Origin: UBA7703 sp034926785
GTDB lineage: Bacteria > Bacillota > Clostridia > Christensenellales > CAG-138
Reading direction: 5' to 3'
DNA: 6,829 nt
Assembly (NCBI GenBank): GCA_034926785.1
Contig: JAYFQU010000055.1
Location: forward strand, 1 to 6,829
The notes under the pieces were generated by a model. That model saw only the letters and a program-made list of their open reading frames with translations. It had not been told where the DNA came from and did no database searches. Both the position numbers and the translations under genes were made by a program. Shown here in pieces: positions 1 to 6,082 of the stretch; the stretch's first letter is position 1, and every line of letters begins with the position of its first letter.

Positions 1-21
1 CGAAAATCCCCCATGTTCCTT

Positions 22-50
22 CAAATTTGGCGATTCATTCGCCGAATTTG
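22..50. repeat. Inverted repeat, hairpin 1 of a four-hairpin tract
   Basis: Two 12-base arms (22-33 and 39-50) are complementary around a 5-base loop, with one non-Watson-Crick position (28 against 44). That position is a U-G wobble in plus-strand RNA and an A-C mismatch in minus-strand RNA, so the fold is slightly better on the plus strand. No T-run follows on either strand, so it does not look like an intrinsic terminator. Its role is unknown. Confidence 0.6.
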
Positions 51-54
51 TGAA

Positions 55-79
55 AAAATGGCGCGATTCGCGTCATTTT
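55..79. repeat. Inverted repeat, hairpin 2, terminator-like
   Basis: Arms 55-65 and 69-79 pair around a 3-base loop, with one G-U wobble (61 with 73) in plus-strand RNA. The GC core (CGCG/CGCG) is flanked by an A-run on the left and TTTT on the right, which is the layout of a short bidirectional intrinsic terminator. It lies 118 bases beyond the last gene of the operon, so it could be a backup terminator for that operon or the terminator of a plus-strand gene left of the window. Confidence 0.5.
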
Positions 80-84
80 AACCC

Positions 85-128
85 AAAGTAAAACCCATCG
101 GCAGAGTCCGCAGGACTTTGTCGATGGG
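85..128 (-). terminator. Probable terminator of the molybdenum hydroxylase operon (hairpin 3)
   Basis: Arms 94-109 and 113-128 form a 16-base-pair stem with a 3-base loop. In plus-strand RNA all 16 positions pair, two as G-U (101 with 121, 104 with 118). In minus-strand RNA these two become mismatches, leaving an outer 7-pair stem and an inner 5-pair stem plus two isolated pairs. On the minus strand the stem is followed directly by TTTTACTTT (complement of 85-93), as expected for a terminator of the operon that ends at 197. The better plus-strand pairing leaves open a role in a plus-strand RNA. Confidence 0.55.
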
Positions 129-131
129 CTG

Positions 132-170
132 AACCGCCCGAACGATAGCGTCCGGGCGGTTGTTTGTTTT
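132..170 (+). terminator. Probable plus-strand intrinsic terminator (hairpin 4)
   Basis: Arms 132-140 and 153-161 form nine perfect GC-rich pairs. Three further pairs (142-144 with 149-151) sit above a single A-C mismatch and a 4-base loop. On the plus strand the stem runs straight into TTGTTTGTTTT (160-170), a typical U-tract. It would stop transcription entering from a plus-strand gene or RNA left of the window and protect the convergent operon. On the minus strand the stem is even more continuous (the mismatch becomes G-U), but no T-run follows. Confidence 0.6.
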
Positions 171-196
171 GTCAGGATAGCTGGCGAATGAGCGGG

Positions 197-2521
197 CTAT
201 TTCCCTTCGTTTGCCTTTTTCTCGCGCAGGGCGGCGAGGACCACATCCGGTGTGAGCGGCATGCGCAGGAACCGCACCCCGATTGCGTTTGCAACCGCGT
301 TTGCAATCGCCGGCGCACCGGGAACCATCGTGATTTCGCCGATGCCGCGCGCACCGTAGGGGCCGGTTGGCTCGGCGTTTTCAACCGCCTCGACGATCAT
401 CTCCGGCATGTCTTCAAACGTCGGGATCTTATAGTCCACAAAGCTTGGGTTCATCACGCGCCCGTCCTTGAGTTTGAGCTCTTCATACAGCGCGGTACCC
501 ATTGCCTGCACCATGGCGCCCTCCGCCTGCCCTTCATACATCTGCGGGTTGATTACCTTGCCCGCGTCGAAGACGGAGACCATCTTGAGCACCTTGATCT
601 TGCCGGTCTCGGTATCCACCTCGACCTCCGCGCCGTTGACACCCATGCTCCAGAACGCGACGGGCTTTGGCGAGAGGCCGGTCTTCTTGTCCGCGGCGAT
701 ATTGTTTGGCACCACAAATGCGCCGACGCCGATCATCGGGCCGCCGATGCCGCTCTGATCCGGCAGGGAGAGGCCAAGCGCAAACGTGCTCAGCGGCACC
801 TTCTGGTCGGGATAGAACTTGCGGCAGACGAAGCCGTTTTCCAAATAGAGGTCGTTCTTCCAGGTGCCCATCTTGATCTGCGCGAGGTCGAGAATCTTAT
901 TGCGCAGATCCTCGGCGGCGAGTTTCGTTGCGTTGCCCGCGCAATAGGTTGAACGGGAAGCGACGGTCTGCCATTCATACGGCGTATGATCGGTGTCGCC
1001 CGTGCGGACGCTGATCTTCTCCACCGGCACCGTCAGCGTCTCCGCCGCAATCTGCGCCATGATGGTGTCCGAGCCCTGACCAATGTCCTGGCATGAGGCG
1101 AGCAGCATAAACGTGCCGTCCTCATTCATGCGGATGATGACGGAGGAAGCGACGTCCGTCGGCATGGAGGGGGCTTTCCAGCCGCCCGCGATGCCCTTGC
1201 CGCGCAGCTTTGTCGGGCTGCCGGAGGGGGCGCAGGGCTTATCCAGCTCCATATGCTTTGCCGCGCGGTCGAGGCATTCCTGATAGCCGGCGACGTCGAT
1301 GGTCTGCCCCGTAGCGGAGTGTCCGCCTTCGCGAATGCCGTTGAGCTTGCGCATGGCGAGCGGGTCAAGCCCCATCTCTTTGGCGATCATGTCGATGTTC
1401 TGTTCGATGCCAAAGTGAATTTCGCACATGCCAAATCCGCGATAAGGGCCACCGACGGGGTGATTGGTATAGACGCAATAGCTGTCCGTGCTGATGTTGT
1501 CGATGTCATAGGGGCCCACACAACCCCAGCCCGCGGCCTTGACGATGTTGACGCCATATTCCGTATAGGCGCCGCCGTCCCAGGCAAGCACGTTTTTGGA
1601 GCCAATGATCTTGCCGTCTTTTCGCACGGCGGTTTTGATATTGATATGCAGCCCTTGCCGCACATAGGCGTTCTGGAACTCATCCTCGCGCGTATAGGTC
1701 ATCTTGACCGGCCGGCCGGGGTTGAGCATGGCGAGCGGGATGACGATGCCCTCCAGCGTCGTACCCGCCTTGCAGCCGAATCCGCCGCCGACGGCCTTGC
1801 TGATGACCCGGATCTTGTTGAGCGGGAAATCAAACGTCTCCGCCAGTGCGCGGCGCACGGCAAAGGGACTCTGGCAGGCCGCCCAGATGGTCAGATCGCC
1901 GTCCGGCATATACTGCGCGGTGCAGGCGTGCGGCTCGATGGGCACATGCTGCACATGCGGAATATAAAAGCTGTGGTCAAAGACGCGGTCAGCTTCCGCA
2001 AATGCCTTATCCATGTCGCCCTTGCGCAGCACATAGTGATGGGAGATGTTCGTGCCAGGCTTGGGATAAAAGATCGGGAGTACCTTATAGGAACCAAGGT
2101 CGGGATGAATGATCGGCGCATCGGGCTTCATGCCCTCCAGCGCGTCGGTGACGGCGGGCAGCACCTCATATTCCACCTTGACGAGCTCGCAGGCGCGCCG
2201 CGCAATCTCCGGGGAATCCGCGGCGACGGCGGCGACAGGCTCACCGCGATAGCGGGCCTTGCCGACCGCGAGAAAGTTCTTATCCTCCAGATAAAGCCCC
2301 GCGCGCTTCTTGTAGCACTCTCCCGTGATTACGCTGCGCACACCCGGCAGGGCTTTCGCGGCGGTGAGATCGATCGAGAGGATGTTGGCATGCGCGTGCG
2401 GGCTTCTGACGACCTGCGCATAGAGCGGACGGGAGAACTGGATGTCGTCCGCAAATTGGGCGGTGCCCGTTACCTTTTTGATCGCATCCAGGCGTTCAAC
2501 GGATTGTCCTACGACGTTCAT
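197..2521 (-). CDS. Xanthine dehydrogenase-family molybdopterin-binding (large) subunit
   Basis: This 774-residue protein is the catalytic subunit of a molybdenum hydroxylase, an enzyme class that oxidises or reduces a carbon centre, usually in an N-heterocycle, using water as oxygen source. The N-terminal part (about 1-130) is the aldehyde oxidase/xanthine dehydrogenase a/b hammerhead domain; the rest is the molybdopterin-binding region. Visible family motifs are GGGFGCK at 245-251, PYRGFGM at 359-365 (the loop that carries the substrate-contacting Arg in xanthine dehydrogenase), CQDIGQG at 477-483, and GARGIGE at 723-729, whose Glu729 matches the catalytic glutamate of the family. The length is normal for a separate Mo subunit. 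The ATG overlaps the stop of the [2Fe-2S] gene as ATGA, with AAAGGGGG 9 bases upstream. No CoxL-type active-site Cys loop (VAYRCSFR) is present, so it is not a CO dehydrogenase. Xanthine, nicotinate or another heterocycle are all possible substrates; a specific name is not justified. The enzyme is presumably cytoplasmic, as no signal peptide is seen. Confidence 0.95.
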   Translation of the reverse strand: MNVVGQSVERLDAIKKVTGTAQFADDIQFSRPLYAQVVRSPHAHANILSIDLTAAKALPGVRSVITGECYKKRAGLYLEDKNFLAVGKARYRGEPVAAVAADSPEIARRACELVKVEYEVLPAVTDALEGMKPDAPIIHPDLGSYKVLPIFYPKPGTNISHHYVLRKGDMDKAFAEADRVFDHSFYIPHVQHVPIEPHACTAQYMPDGDLTIWAACQSPFAVRRALAETFDFPLNKIRVISKAVGGGFGCKAGTTLEGIVIPLAMLNPGRPVKMTYTREDEFQNAYVRQGLHINIKTAVRKDGKIIGSKNVLAWDGGAYTEYGVNIVKAAGWGCVGPYDIDNISTDSYCVYTNHPVGGPYRGFGMCEIHFGIEQNIDMIAKEMGLDPLAMRKLNGIREGGHSATGQTIDVAGYQECLDRAAKHMELDKPCAPSGSPTKLRGKGIAGGWKAPSMPTDVASSVIIRMNEDGTFMLLASCQDIGQGSDTIMAQIAAETLTVPVEKISVRTGDTDHTPYEWQTVASRSTYCAGNATKLAAEDLRNKILDLAQIKMGTWKNDLYLENGFVCRKFYPDQKVPLSTFALGLSLPDQSGIGGPMIGVGAFVVPNNIAADKKTGLSPKPVAFWSMGVNGAEVEVDTETGKIKVLKMVSVFDAGKVINPQMYEGQAEGAMVQAMGTALYEELKLKDGRVMNPSFVDYKIPTFEDMPEMIVEAVENAEPTGPYGARGIGEITMVPGAPAIANAVANAIGVRFLRMPLTPDVVLAALREKKANEGK

Positions 2522-2994
2522 TTCTGATAAACCCCCTTTGCAATCACGTCCTCAATGGCTTCTACGATTTTCTTATATCCCGTGCAGCGGCAAAGATTCC
2601 CAGACATGTTGCGGTTGATCTCCTCGCGCGTGGGCGCGGGGTTTTCGCGGAGCATTGCCTCGGCGCTCATGAGCATACCGGGCGTGCAGAAGCCGCATTG
2701 CAGCGCAGCATGCTCGATAAACGACTCTTGCAAGGGGCTTAGCTCTTCGCCTTTGGCGAGGCCTTCCACGGTGGTAATCACCTTGCCGTTGACCTCGGGC
2801 GCGAGGACGAGGCAGGCATTCACGGCCTGTCCATCCATGATGACGGTGCAGGCGCCGCATTCGCCCGCGCCGCAGCCTTCCTTGGTGCCGGTGTAGCCGA
2901 GCTTTTCGCGCAGCACGTGCAGCAGGGTTTCACTTCCCAAGACGGACATTTCCACCGTCTCGTCGTTGACGCAAAATTTTACACAATATTCCAT
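2518..2994 (-). CDS. [2Fe-2S] subunit of the molybdenum hydroxylase
   Basis: This 158-residue protein carries electrons from the Mo site to FAD through two [2Fe-2S] clusters. The N-terminal ferredoxin-like domain has Cys41, Cys46, Cys49 and Cys61 (C-x4-C-x2-C-x11-C). The C-terminal helical domain has Cys100 and Cys103 (CGFC) and Cys135 and Cys137 (CRC). All eight ligands are intact and the length is typical of the small subunit of this family. The start is supported by a near-perfect GAGGAGG 8 bases before the ATG; this site begins on the stop codon of the FAD gene, 13 bases away, so translation of the two is probably linked. The gene ends in an ATGA overlap with the Mo subunit. It is near-certain in function; only the partner substrate is unknown. 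Confidence 0.96.
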   Translation of the reverse strand: MEYCVKFCVNDETVEMSVLGSETLLHVLREKLGYTGTKEGCGAGECGACTVIMDGQAVNACLVLAPEVNGKVITTVEGLAKGEELSPLQESFIEHAALQCGFCTPGMLMSAEAMLRENPAPTREEINRNMSGNLCRCTGYKKIVEAIEDVIAKGVYQK

Positions 2995-3007
2995 CGCGGT
3001 TTCCTCC

Positions 3008-3841
3008 TCAGCGCAATTGGTTCAGCGCGTCGCGCACGAGGTATGAGACGATATCCAACCGATACTGTCTGTCTGCGCGGACGTCGTCGATGGGGCTGAC
3101 CTCGGTTGCGGCCAAAGCGGCCGCCTCGGCGATGAGCGCGTCGGAAAGCGGACTGCTGTTCAGCAGCGCTTCGGTCTTTGGCAGACGGAGCGGCGTCGGC
3201 GCAACGGAACCCATCGCGACACGCCAGCCGCCGGTTGTTTTCAGCACGGTGCCGCAGACGGTGGAAAGATCCACTTCGTTTCTGCGCGCAACCTTGCGAA
3301 AGATCCCTTTTGCACCCGGCAGATACGGCACGCGAATGCCGGTGACCAATTCGCCGGGCTGGAGCGCAACCTTGCGCACAAAGAGAATGAAGTCGCGAAT
3401 GGCAACCTCGCGCCTGCCGGAGAGACCGAAGATCTCTACTACCGCGTCGTGGCAATACAGCGGCGTCGCCGTATCCGCCAGCGGCGAGGCGTTCACAATG
3501 TTACCGATACAGGTAGCCCGATTTCGAATCTGTCGTCCGCCAACCAGAGACGCCGCCTCCGCCAGATAGGGATAATGCGCGAGCACGTCCGGATTGGTTG
3601 CAATCTGCGTCATGGTCGCAAGCGCGCCAATCCGCAGTCCATCGGTCTCGGAAAACGTGATTCCTCCGATATCGGGAATGTTCTTCAGGTCGATCACGTA
3701 GTCCGGCGCGATCAAATGGTCGCGCAAACGGATGATGACATCCGTGGCACCCGCCATATAGATCGCCTTGTCGTCGTGCTCCAGTTTGAGCGCGGCGGCT
3801 TCCTCCAGTGTTTCTGGAGCAAGATACACAAAATCTCTCAA
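3008..3841 (-). CDS. FAD-binding subunit of the molybdenum hydroxylase (TTG start)
   Basis: This protein (277 residues from the chosen start) passes electrons from the [2Fe-2S] clusters to an external acceptor through FAD. The PCMH-type FAD-binding domain occupies the N-terminal two thirds, with AGATD at 30-34 and QIRNRATCIGN followed by NASPLAD at 104-123. The C-terminal part, from about 170, matches the CO dehydrogenase flavoprotein C-terminal domain (RRNEVDLSTV region). The start is taken as TTG at 3841 because GAGAGGAGA lies 7 bases upstream and the protein then begins at the usual place for the family (RDFVYLAPETLEEA). The frame stays open to another TTG at 3901, which would add 20 residues, but that codon has no ribosome binding site and its extension encodes part of a GC hairpin. 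No cysteine cluster for an extra [4Fe-4S], as in 4-hydroxybenzoyl-CoA reductase, is apparent. Confidence 0.94.
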   Translation of the reverse strand: MRDFVYLAPETLEEAAALKLEHDDKAIYMAGATDVIIRLRDHLIAPDYVIDLKNIPDIGGITFSETDGLRIGALATMTQIATNPDVLAHYPYLAEAASLVGGRQIRNRATCIGNIVNASPLADTATPLYCHDAVVEIFGLSGRREVAIRDFILFVRKVALQPGELVTGIRVPYLPGAKGIFRKVARRNEVDLSTVCGTVLKTTGGWRVAMGSVAPTPLRLPKTEALLNSSPLSDALIAEAAALAATEVSPIDDVRADRQYRLDIVSYLVRDALNQLR

Positions 3842-3848
3842 GAACGGT

Positions 3849-3857
3849 TCTCCTCTC
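3849..3857 (-). promoter_or_regulatory. Ribosome binding site that fixes the TTG start of the FAD subunit
   Basis: The minus strand reads GAGAGGAGA, ending 7 bases before TTG at 3841. There is no ATG or GTG near it in frame, so this site decides the start. Confidence 0.8.
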
Positions 3858-3870
3858 AGATAAATGAAGT

Positions 3871-3892
3871 ACCCAAAACCCCCAAAGGGGGG
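3871..3892 (-). promoter_or_regulatory. GC hairpin in the gap before the FAD gene, possible attenuator
   Basis: On the minus strand six C, three T and five G are followed by TTTTGGGT. The C and G runs (3887-3892 and 3879-3883) can form a short, very GC-rich stem with a tiny loop, followed by four T. It lies in the only real gap of the operon (3842-3955), about 20 bases before the ribosome binding site of the FAD gene. It might cause partial termination or protect the downstream mRNA. The T-run is short and the stem only about 4-5 pairs, so its effect is uncertain. The rest of the gap shows no convincing promoter. Confidence 0.4.
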
Positions 3893-3955
3893 AATCGCCA
3901 ATGTTGTATTTGTAAAAGTAAAGGATTGAGTGTCCGCAAAAGGCTGAAGAAATGA

Positions 3956-4873
3956 CTATCGAAATTCGTTTTGCTGAATGATGAGCAGGTCTTCTTTTAA
4001 CCTTTGTTCCAGCCGGCGAAATCGCAGTACCCATGCCTGTCCGTCCTCGGTCAGGTTGCTGCCACCCCCCGTTGCGCCGCCTAGCTTTCGCTCTACCAAA
4101 CGGCATCCCAGCGCTTCCTCCAGACGGTTGAGCAGGAGCCACGCGTTGCTATAGGAAATTTCCGCGCGGGCAGCGCCCCGCTGGAGCGACTGCTCCAGTT
4201 CAATGCACTCCAACAGACGGACTGCGCGCTCGTCAAGACCAACTTCGCGCACCTGAATGGTCAGCGCCGCCGAGAGCTCCGGGGAAACAGAGGGCGTTTG
4301 TTCGCGCTGCTCGCGCCGGTAGTCCTGCTCGGTATTGATGTCGATGAGCATGCCGTTCTCATCCGTCGGGATAAACTCCGTCTCGCGCTTCCATTGGGAG
4401 AGCGCCCCGCGCAGTCCACGTTCGCCGCCGTATCCGAGCAGCGCCGGAAAGCAACTCCTGCGTATCATCGCAGGGTGCCCCGCGCTGCCCTCGTAGGAGG
4501 GGATGGCGACCGGCTTTTGCGAGCGGAGCAGTTTTTGAATGGTCTCAACGTTGAGATAGGGGACGTCGCCCGGGGTGATCAGCGCGCGTTCGCTCTCCGG
4601 CGGGAGCGCGCGGATGCCGCATTGTACCGATGCCATCATGTCTGTTGCGGCGAAGTCCTCATTTTTCACAAATCGTACGCTTTCGCCGGAAAGATGCCGC
4701 TCCAGCATGCCCGCATGATATCCGGTGACGATGAGGATATCCTGCACACCAGCGGCGCGGAACGCCTCAATCTGGCGGCGAATGACACTCTTTCCGCTGA
4801 GCTTGAGCATCGGCTGAAAGTGGCTCATCTGTTTGGGTTCGCCGGCGGCGAGGATGATCGCGGTGGCATTCAT
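3956..4873 (-). CDS. Degenerate MobA/MocA-like nucleotidyltransferase domain fused to a ModE-type DNA-binding domain
   Basis: This is a two-domain protein of 305 residues. Residues 1-190 have the fold pattern of MobA/MocA nucleotidyltransferases, which attach a nucleotide to molybdopterin: AAG at 9-11, PGDVP at 101-105 with the presumed metal-ligand Asp103, GHPA at 132-135, GLRGA at 153-157 and IDINTEQDY at 177-185. The nucleotide-binding signature is altered: where the neighbouring paralogue has AGQSLRMGAFKPLL, this one has AGEPKQMSHFQPML, losing the Arg (Gln15), the Gly (Ser17) and the Lys (Gln20). Residues about 204-295 match the winged-helix N-terminal domain of ModE, including ISYSNAW at 239-245, LVER at 259-262 and the GG..GGG..LT signature at 265-275. 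The molybdate-binding TOBE domains of ModE are absent. The gene starts in an ATGA overlap with the preceding gene. I infer a transcription factor whose former enzyme domain may sense a nucleotide or cofactor; residual catalysis is not excluded. Confidence 0.9.
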   Translation of the reverse strand: MNATAIILAAGEPKQMSHFQPMLKLSGKSVIRRQIEAFRAAGVQDILIVTGYHAGMLERHLSGESVRFVKNEDFAATDMMASVQCGIRALPPESERALITPGDVPYLNVETIQKLLRSQKPVAIPSYEGSAGHPAMIRRSCFPALLGYGGERGLRGALSQWKRETEFIPTDENGMLIDINTEQDYRREQREQTPSVSPELSAALTIQVREVGLDERAVRLLECIELEQSLQRGAARAEISYSNAWLLLNRLEEALGCRLVERKLGGATGGGSNLTEDGQAWVLRFRRLEQRLKEDLLIIQQNEFR

Positions 4874-5496
4874 GTTACAGTCTCCCGGTTGCCCTTTGAG
4901 GAGAAATGCCGCTGTACCCGCGCGTAATCCTCCGGCGTGTCTACGTCTATTGCCAATCCCGGCTCAGCGGAAAGCACATATCCAATGCGACAGTTTGTCT
5001 CGCGAAACGCTCCGCGCAGACCGTCCTCGCCGGAGTAGGCGATCAGCGGTTCAAAGAGGGAAGCGCGCACAAGCGGCGGGTGCAGACGGCGCGTTCCGTT
5101 GCTTGGAAACGCTACATCGTATTCTTCGGATTTTAGCAGATCCATCAAAGCCAGGAGCACCCCCGGTGCAACGGCGGGCATATCGCCGGGCAGAAAAAAC
5201 GCCCCGTCATAACCACCCTCATGGAGAATGGCCTTCAGCCCGATTTGTACGGAGGCAAACATCTCTGTTTTGTCAAACTCGTGATTCCATAGAAAGTGCG
5301 CGTTTTTGCCGGAGAGGGCAGAGATGACGGTGTCGCCCTGATTTCCCACCACGACAAATAAATCCGTGATTCCGGCCTGCGAAAACACGTTCGCCGTGTG
5401 GACAATCATCGGCTTTCCGTCGATGGGGAGCAGCGGCTTAAATGCGCCCATGCGCAGCGACTGACCCGCAACGGTGATCAAACCTGCCGCCTTCAT
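4870..5496 (-). CDS. MobA/MocA-like nucleotidyltransferase (molybdenum cofactor maturation)
   Basis: This 208-residue protein is a single-domain nucleotidyltransferase of the MobA/MocA group. The signature is intact: AGQSLRMG at 10-17, Lys20 and PLLPIDGKP at 21-29. PGDMP at 103-107 carries the presumed Mg-binding Asp105, GLRGAF is at 159-164 and AIDVDTPEDY at 182-191. As the first gene of a molybdenum hydroxylase operon it most likely transfers CMP to molybdopterin to make the cytosine dinucleotide cofactor used by bacterial enzymes of this family; the specificity for CTP over GTP is inferred from context. The ATG at 5496 has a modest AAGGGCGG upstream. The stop overlaps the start of the fusion gene as ATGA. 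The two proteins align from residue 1 with the same spacing of motifs, which points to a tandem duplication. Confidence 0.88.
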   Translation of the reverse strand: MKAAGLITVAGQSLRMGAFKPLLPIDGKPMIVHTANVFSQAGITDLFVVVGNQGDTVISALSGKNAHFLWNHEFDKTEMFASVQIGLKAILHEGGYDGAFFLPGDMPAVAPGVLLALMDLLKSEEYDVAFPSNGTRRLHPPLVRASLFEPLIAYSGEDGLRGAFRETNCRIGYVLSAEPGLAIDVDTPEDYARVQRHFSSKGNRETVT

Positions 5497-5531
5497 CTCA
5501 ATACCGCCCTTATCAGAAGTGGTATGTCGTT

Positions 5532-5560
5532 AGAATCCTGCTTTTTTGGTGAATTGTCAA
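5532..5560 (-). promoter_or_regulatory. Promoter of the molybdenum hydroxylase operon
   Basis: The minus strand has a perfect -35 TTGACA (5555-5560), a 17-base spacer and a weak -10 GATTCT (5532-5537, three of six matches). Transcription would start near 5525, leaving a leader of only about 30 bases before the ATG at 5496. The poor -10 beside a perfect -35 suits a promoter that needs an activator. The leader is too short for a riboswitch. Confidence 0.55.
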
Positions 5561-5577
5561 GACCGTTATTTTTCACA

Positions 5578-5594
5578 CAAAATATTGTATTTTG
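5578..5594. promoter_or_regulatory. Candidate operator: perfect 7+3+7 palindrome upstream of the operon promoter
   Basis: CAAAATA (5578-5584) and TATTTTG (5588-5594) are exact reverse complements around TTG. The centre (5586) is about 61 bases upstream of the inferred transcription start, a usual position for an activator. It has no T-tract or GC stem, so it is more likely a protein site than a terminator. It does not match the E. coli ModE consensus. The binding protein is unknown; the ModE-like fusion encoded in the operon is one candidate. Confidence 0.4.
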
Positions 5595-5621
5595 CATGAC
5601 ACAACGGTGAAACCTGCGTTT

Positions 5622-5972
5622 TCAGAGTTCTGCGGAAGGGTTTGCATCCGGCGGACAATCCCAACTGTTGCGTACCTTGTGGTGCTCCAGCCCCGCATAA
5701 AACGAAGCTGCGCGCACACGCAAAATAGACTTTGGCCCCGCGAGATATCCGCCGTCGGAGCGGATCTCCTTAAAGGCGATCAGCAATGGCTCCTCCTGCC
5801 CGTCTGCGTGCAAAACGCGTAAAAACACCATCACGCGACCATAGCCATCGGTTTCGAGGATCGCGATTTCGGGGAAGCGAAGCGCTTCGGAAGGCTCGCC
5901 AAAGCGGGAGATAAAATCGATTGCCGCTTCGCGCTCGTAGTTCTGCGCTTCCCGTCCGCCATAGGTCAGCAT
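5622..5972 (-). CDS. Hypothetical protein, 116 residues
   Basis: I do not recognise this family. The protein is soluble in appearance, with no signal peptide or membrane segment. It reads as a small alpha/beta domain: an acidic and aromatic N-terminus (YEREAAIDFISRFGEP), then alternating hydrophobic stretches that look like beta strands (IAILETDGYGRVMVFLRVL, EPLLIAFKEI), then SILRVRAASFYAGLEHHKV and a polar tail with the only cysteine (WDCPP). Support for a real gene is a GGAG about 11 bases before the ATG, a good promoter just upstream and codon use like its neighbours. The gene ends about 60 bases before the operon promoter with no clear terminator between, so some read-through into the operon is possible. 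A functional link to molybdenum metabolism is not shown. Confidence 0.75.
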   Translation of the reverse strand: MLTYGGREAQNYEREAAIDFISRFGEPSEALRFPEIAILETDGYGRVMVFLRVLHADGQEEPLLIAFKEIRSDGGYLAGPKSILRVRAASFYAGLEHHKVRNSWDCPPDANPSAEL

Positions 5973-6010
5973 GATGCAATACGCTCCATCCCGATAATAT
6001 CGATGATTTC

Positions 6011-6039
6011 ACTATAGCATGCAAAGAACAGAGTTACAA
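6011..6039 (-). promoter_or_regulatory. Promoter of the 116-residue hypothetical gene
   Basis: On the minus strand TTGTAA (6034-6039) and TATAGT (6011-6016) are separated by 17 bases, and TGC directly before the -10 gives an extended -10 (TGnTATAGT). The start would be near 6004, about 32 bases before the ATG at 5972. Flanking DNA is AT-rich. Confidence 0.65.
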
Positions 6040-6082
6040 TTGTTTCCAATCAATTATTGAAGCTGATCTCTTGAAATCTTGC

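Noticed and set aside
1..81. Plus-strand frame open from the window edge to a TAA at 79-81, as a possible end of a neighbouring gene
   Set aside because: Only 26 sense codons, no recognisable features, and it runs through two hairpins; it could be chance.
22..161. CRISPR-like or REP-type repeat array
   Set aside because: The four hairpins differ in sequence; there are no identical repeats or regular spacers.
164..952. 262-codon open frame on the plus strand
   Set aside because: It lies opposite the C-terminal part of the Mo subunit, begins inside the terminator region and has no family features.
1253..2527. Long open frame (424 codons) on the plus strand opposite the Mo subunit
   Set aside because: It is antisense to a gene with clear family motifs along its full length, its translation shows no recognisable domain, and such mirror frames are common in GC-rich genes.
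3842..3901. N-terminal extension of the FAD subunit starting at TTG 3901
   Set aside because: No ribosome binding site in front of it, and the extension is not typical of the family, while the TTG at 3841 has a strong site.
3501..4142. 213-codon minus-strand frame bridging the fusion gene and the FAD gene
   Set aside because: It overlaps both in another frame and has the Arg/Gly-rich composition of a shadow frame.
5497..5560. Molybdenum cofactor riboswitch in the leader of the operon
   Set aside because: The leader inferred from the promoter is about 30 bases, too short for the known aptamer, and no multi-stem fold is visible.
5608..5624. Short inverted repeat (TGAAA/TTTCA) at the end of the 116-residue gene as a terminator
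   Set aside because: Only five AT-rich pairs and no T-run, so it is too weak to call.
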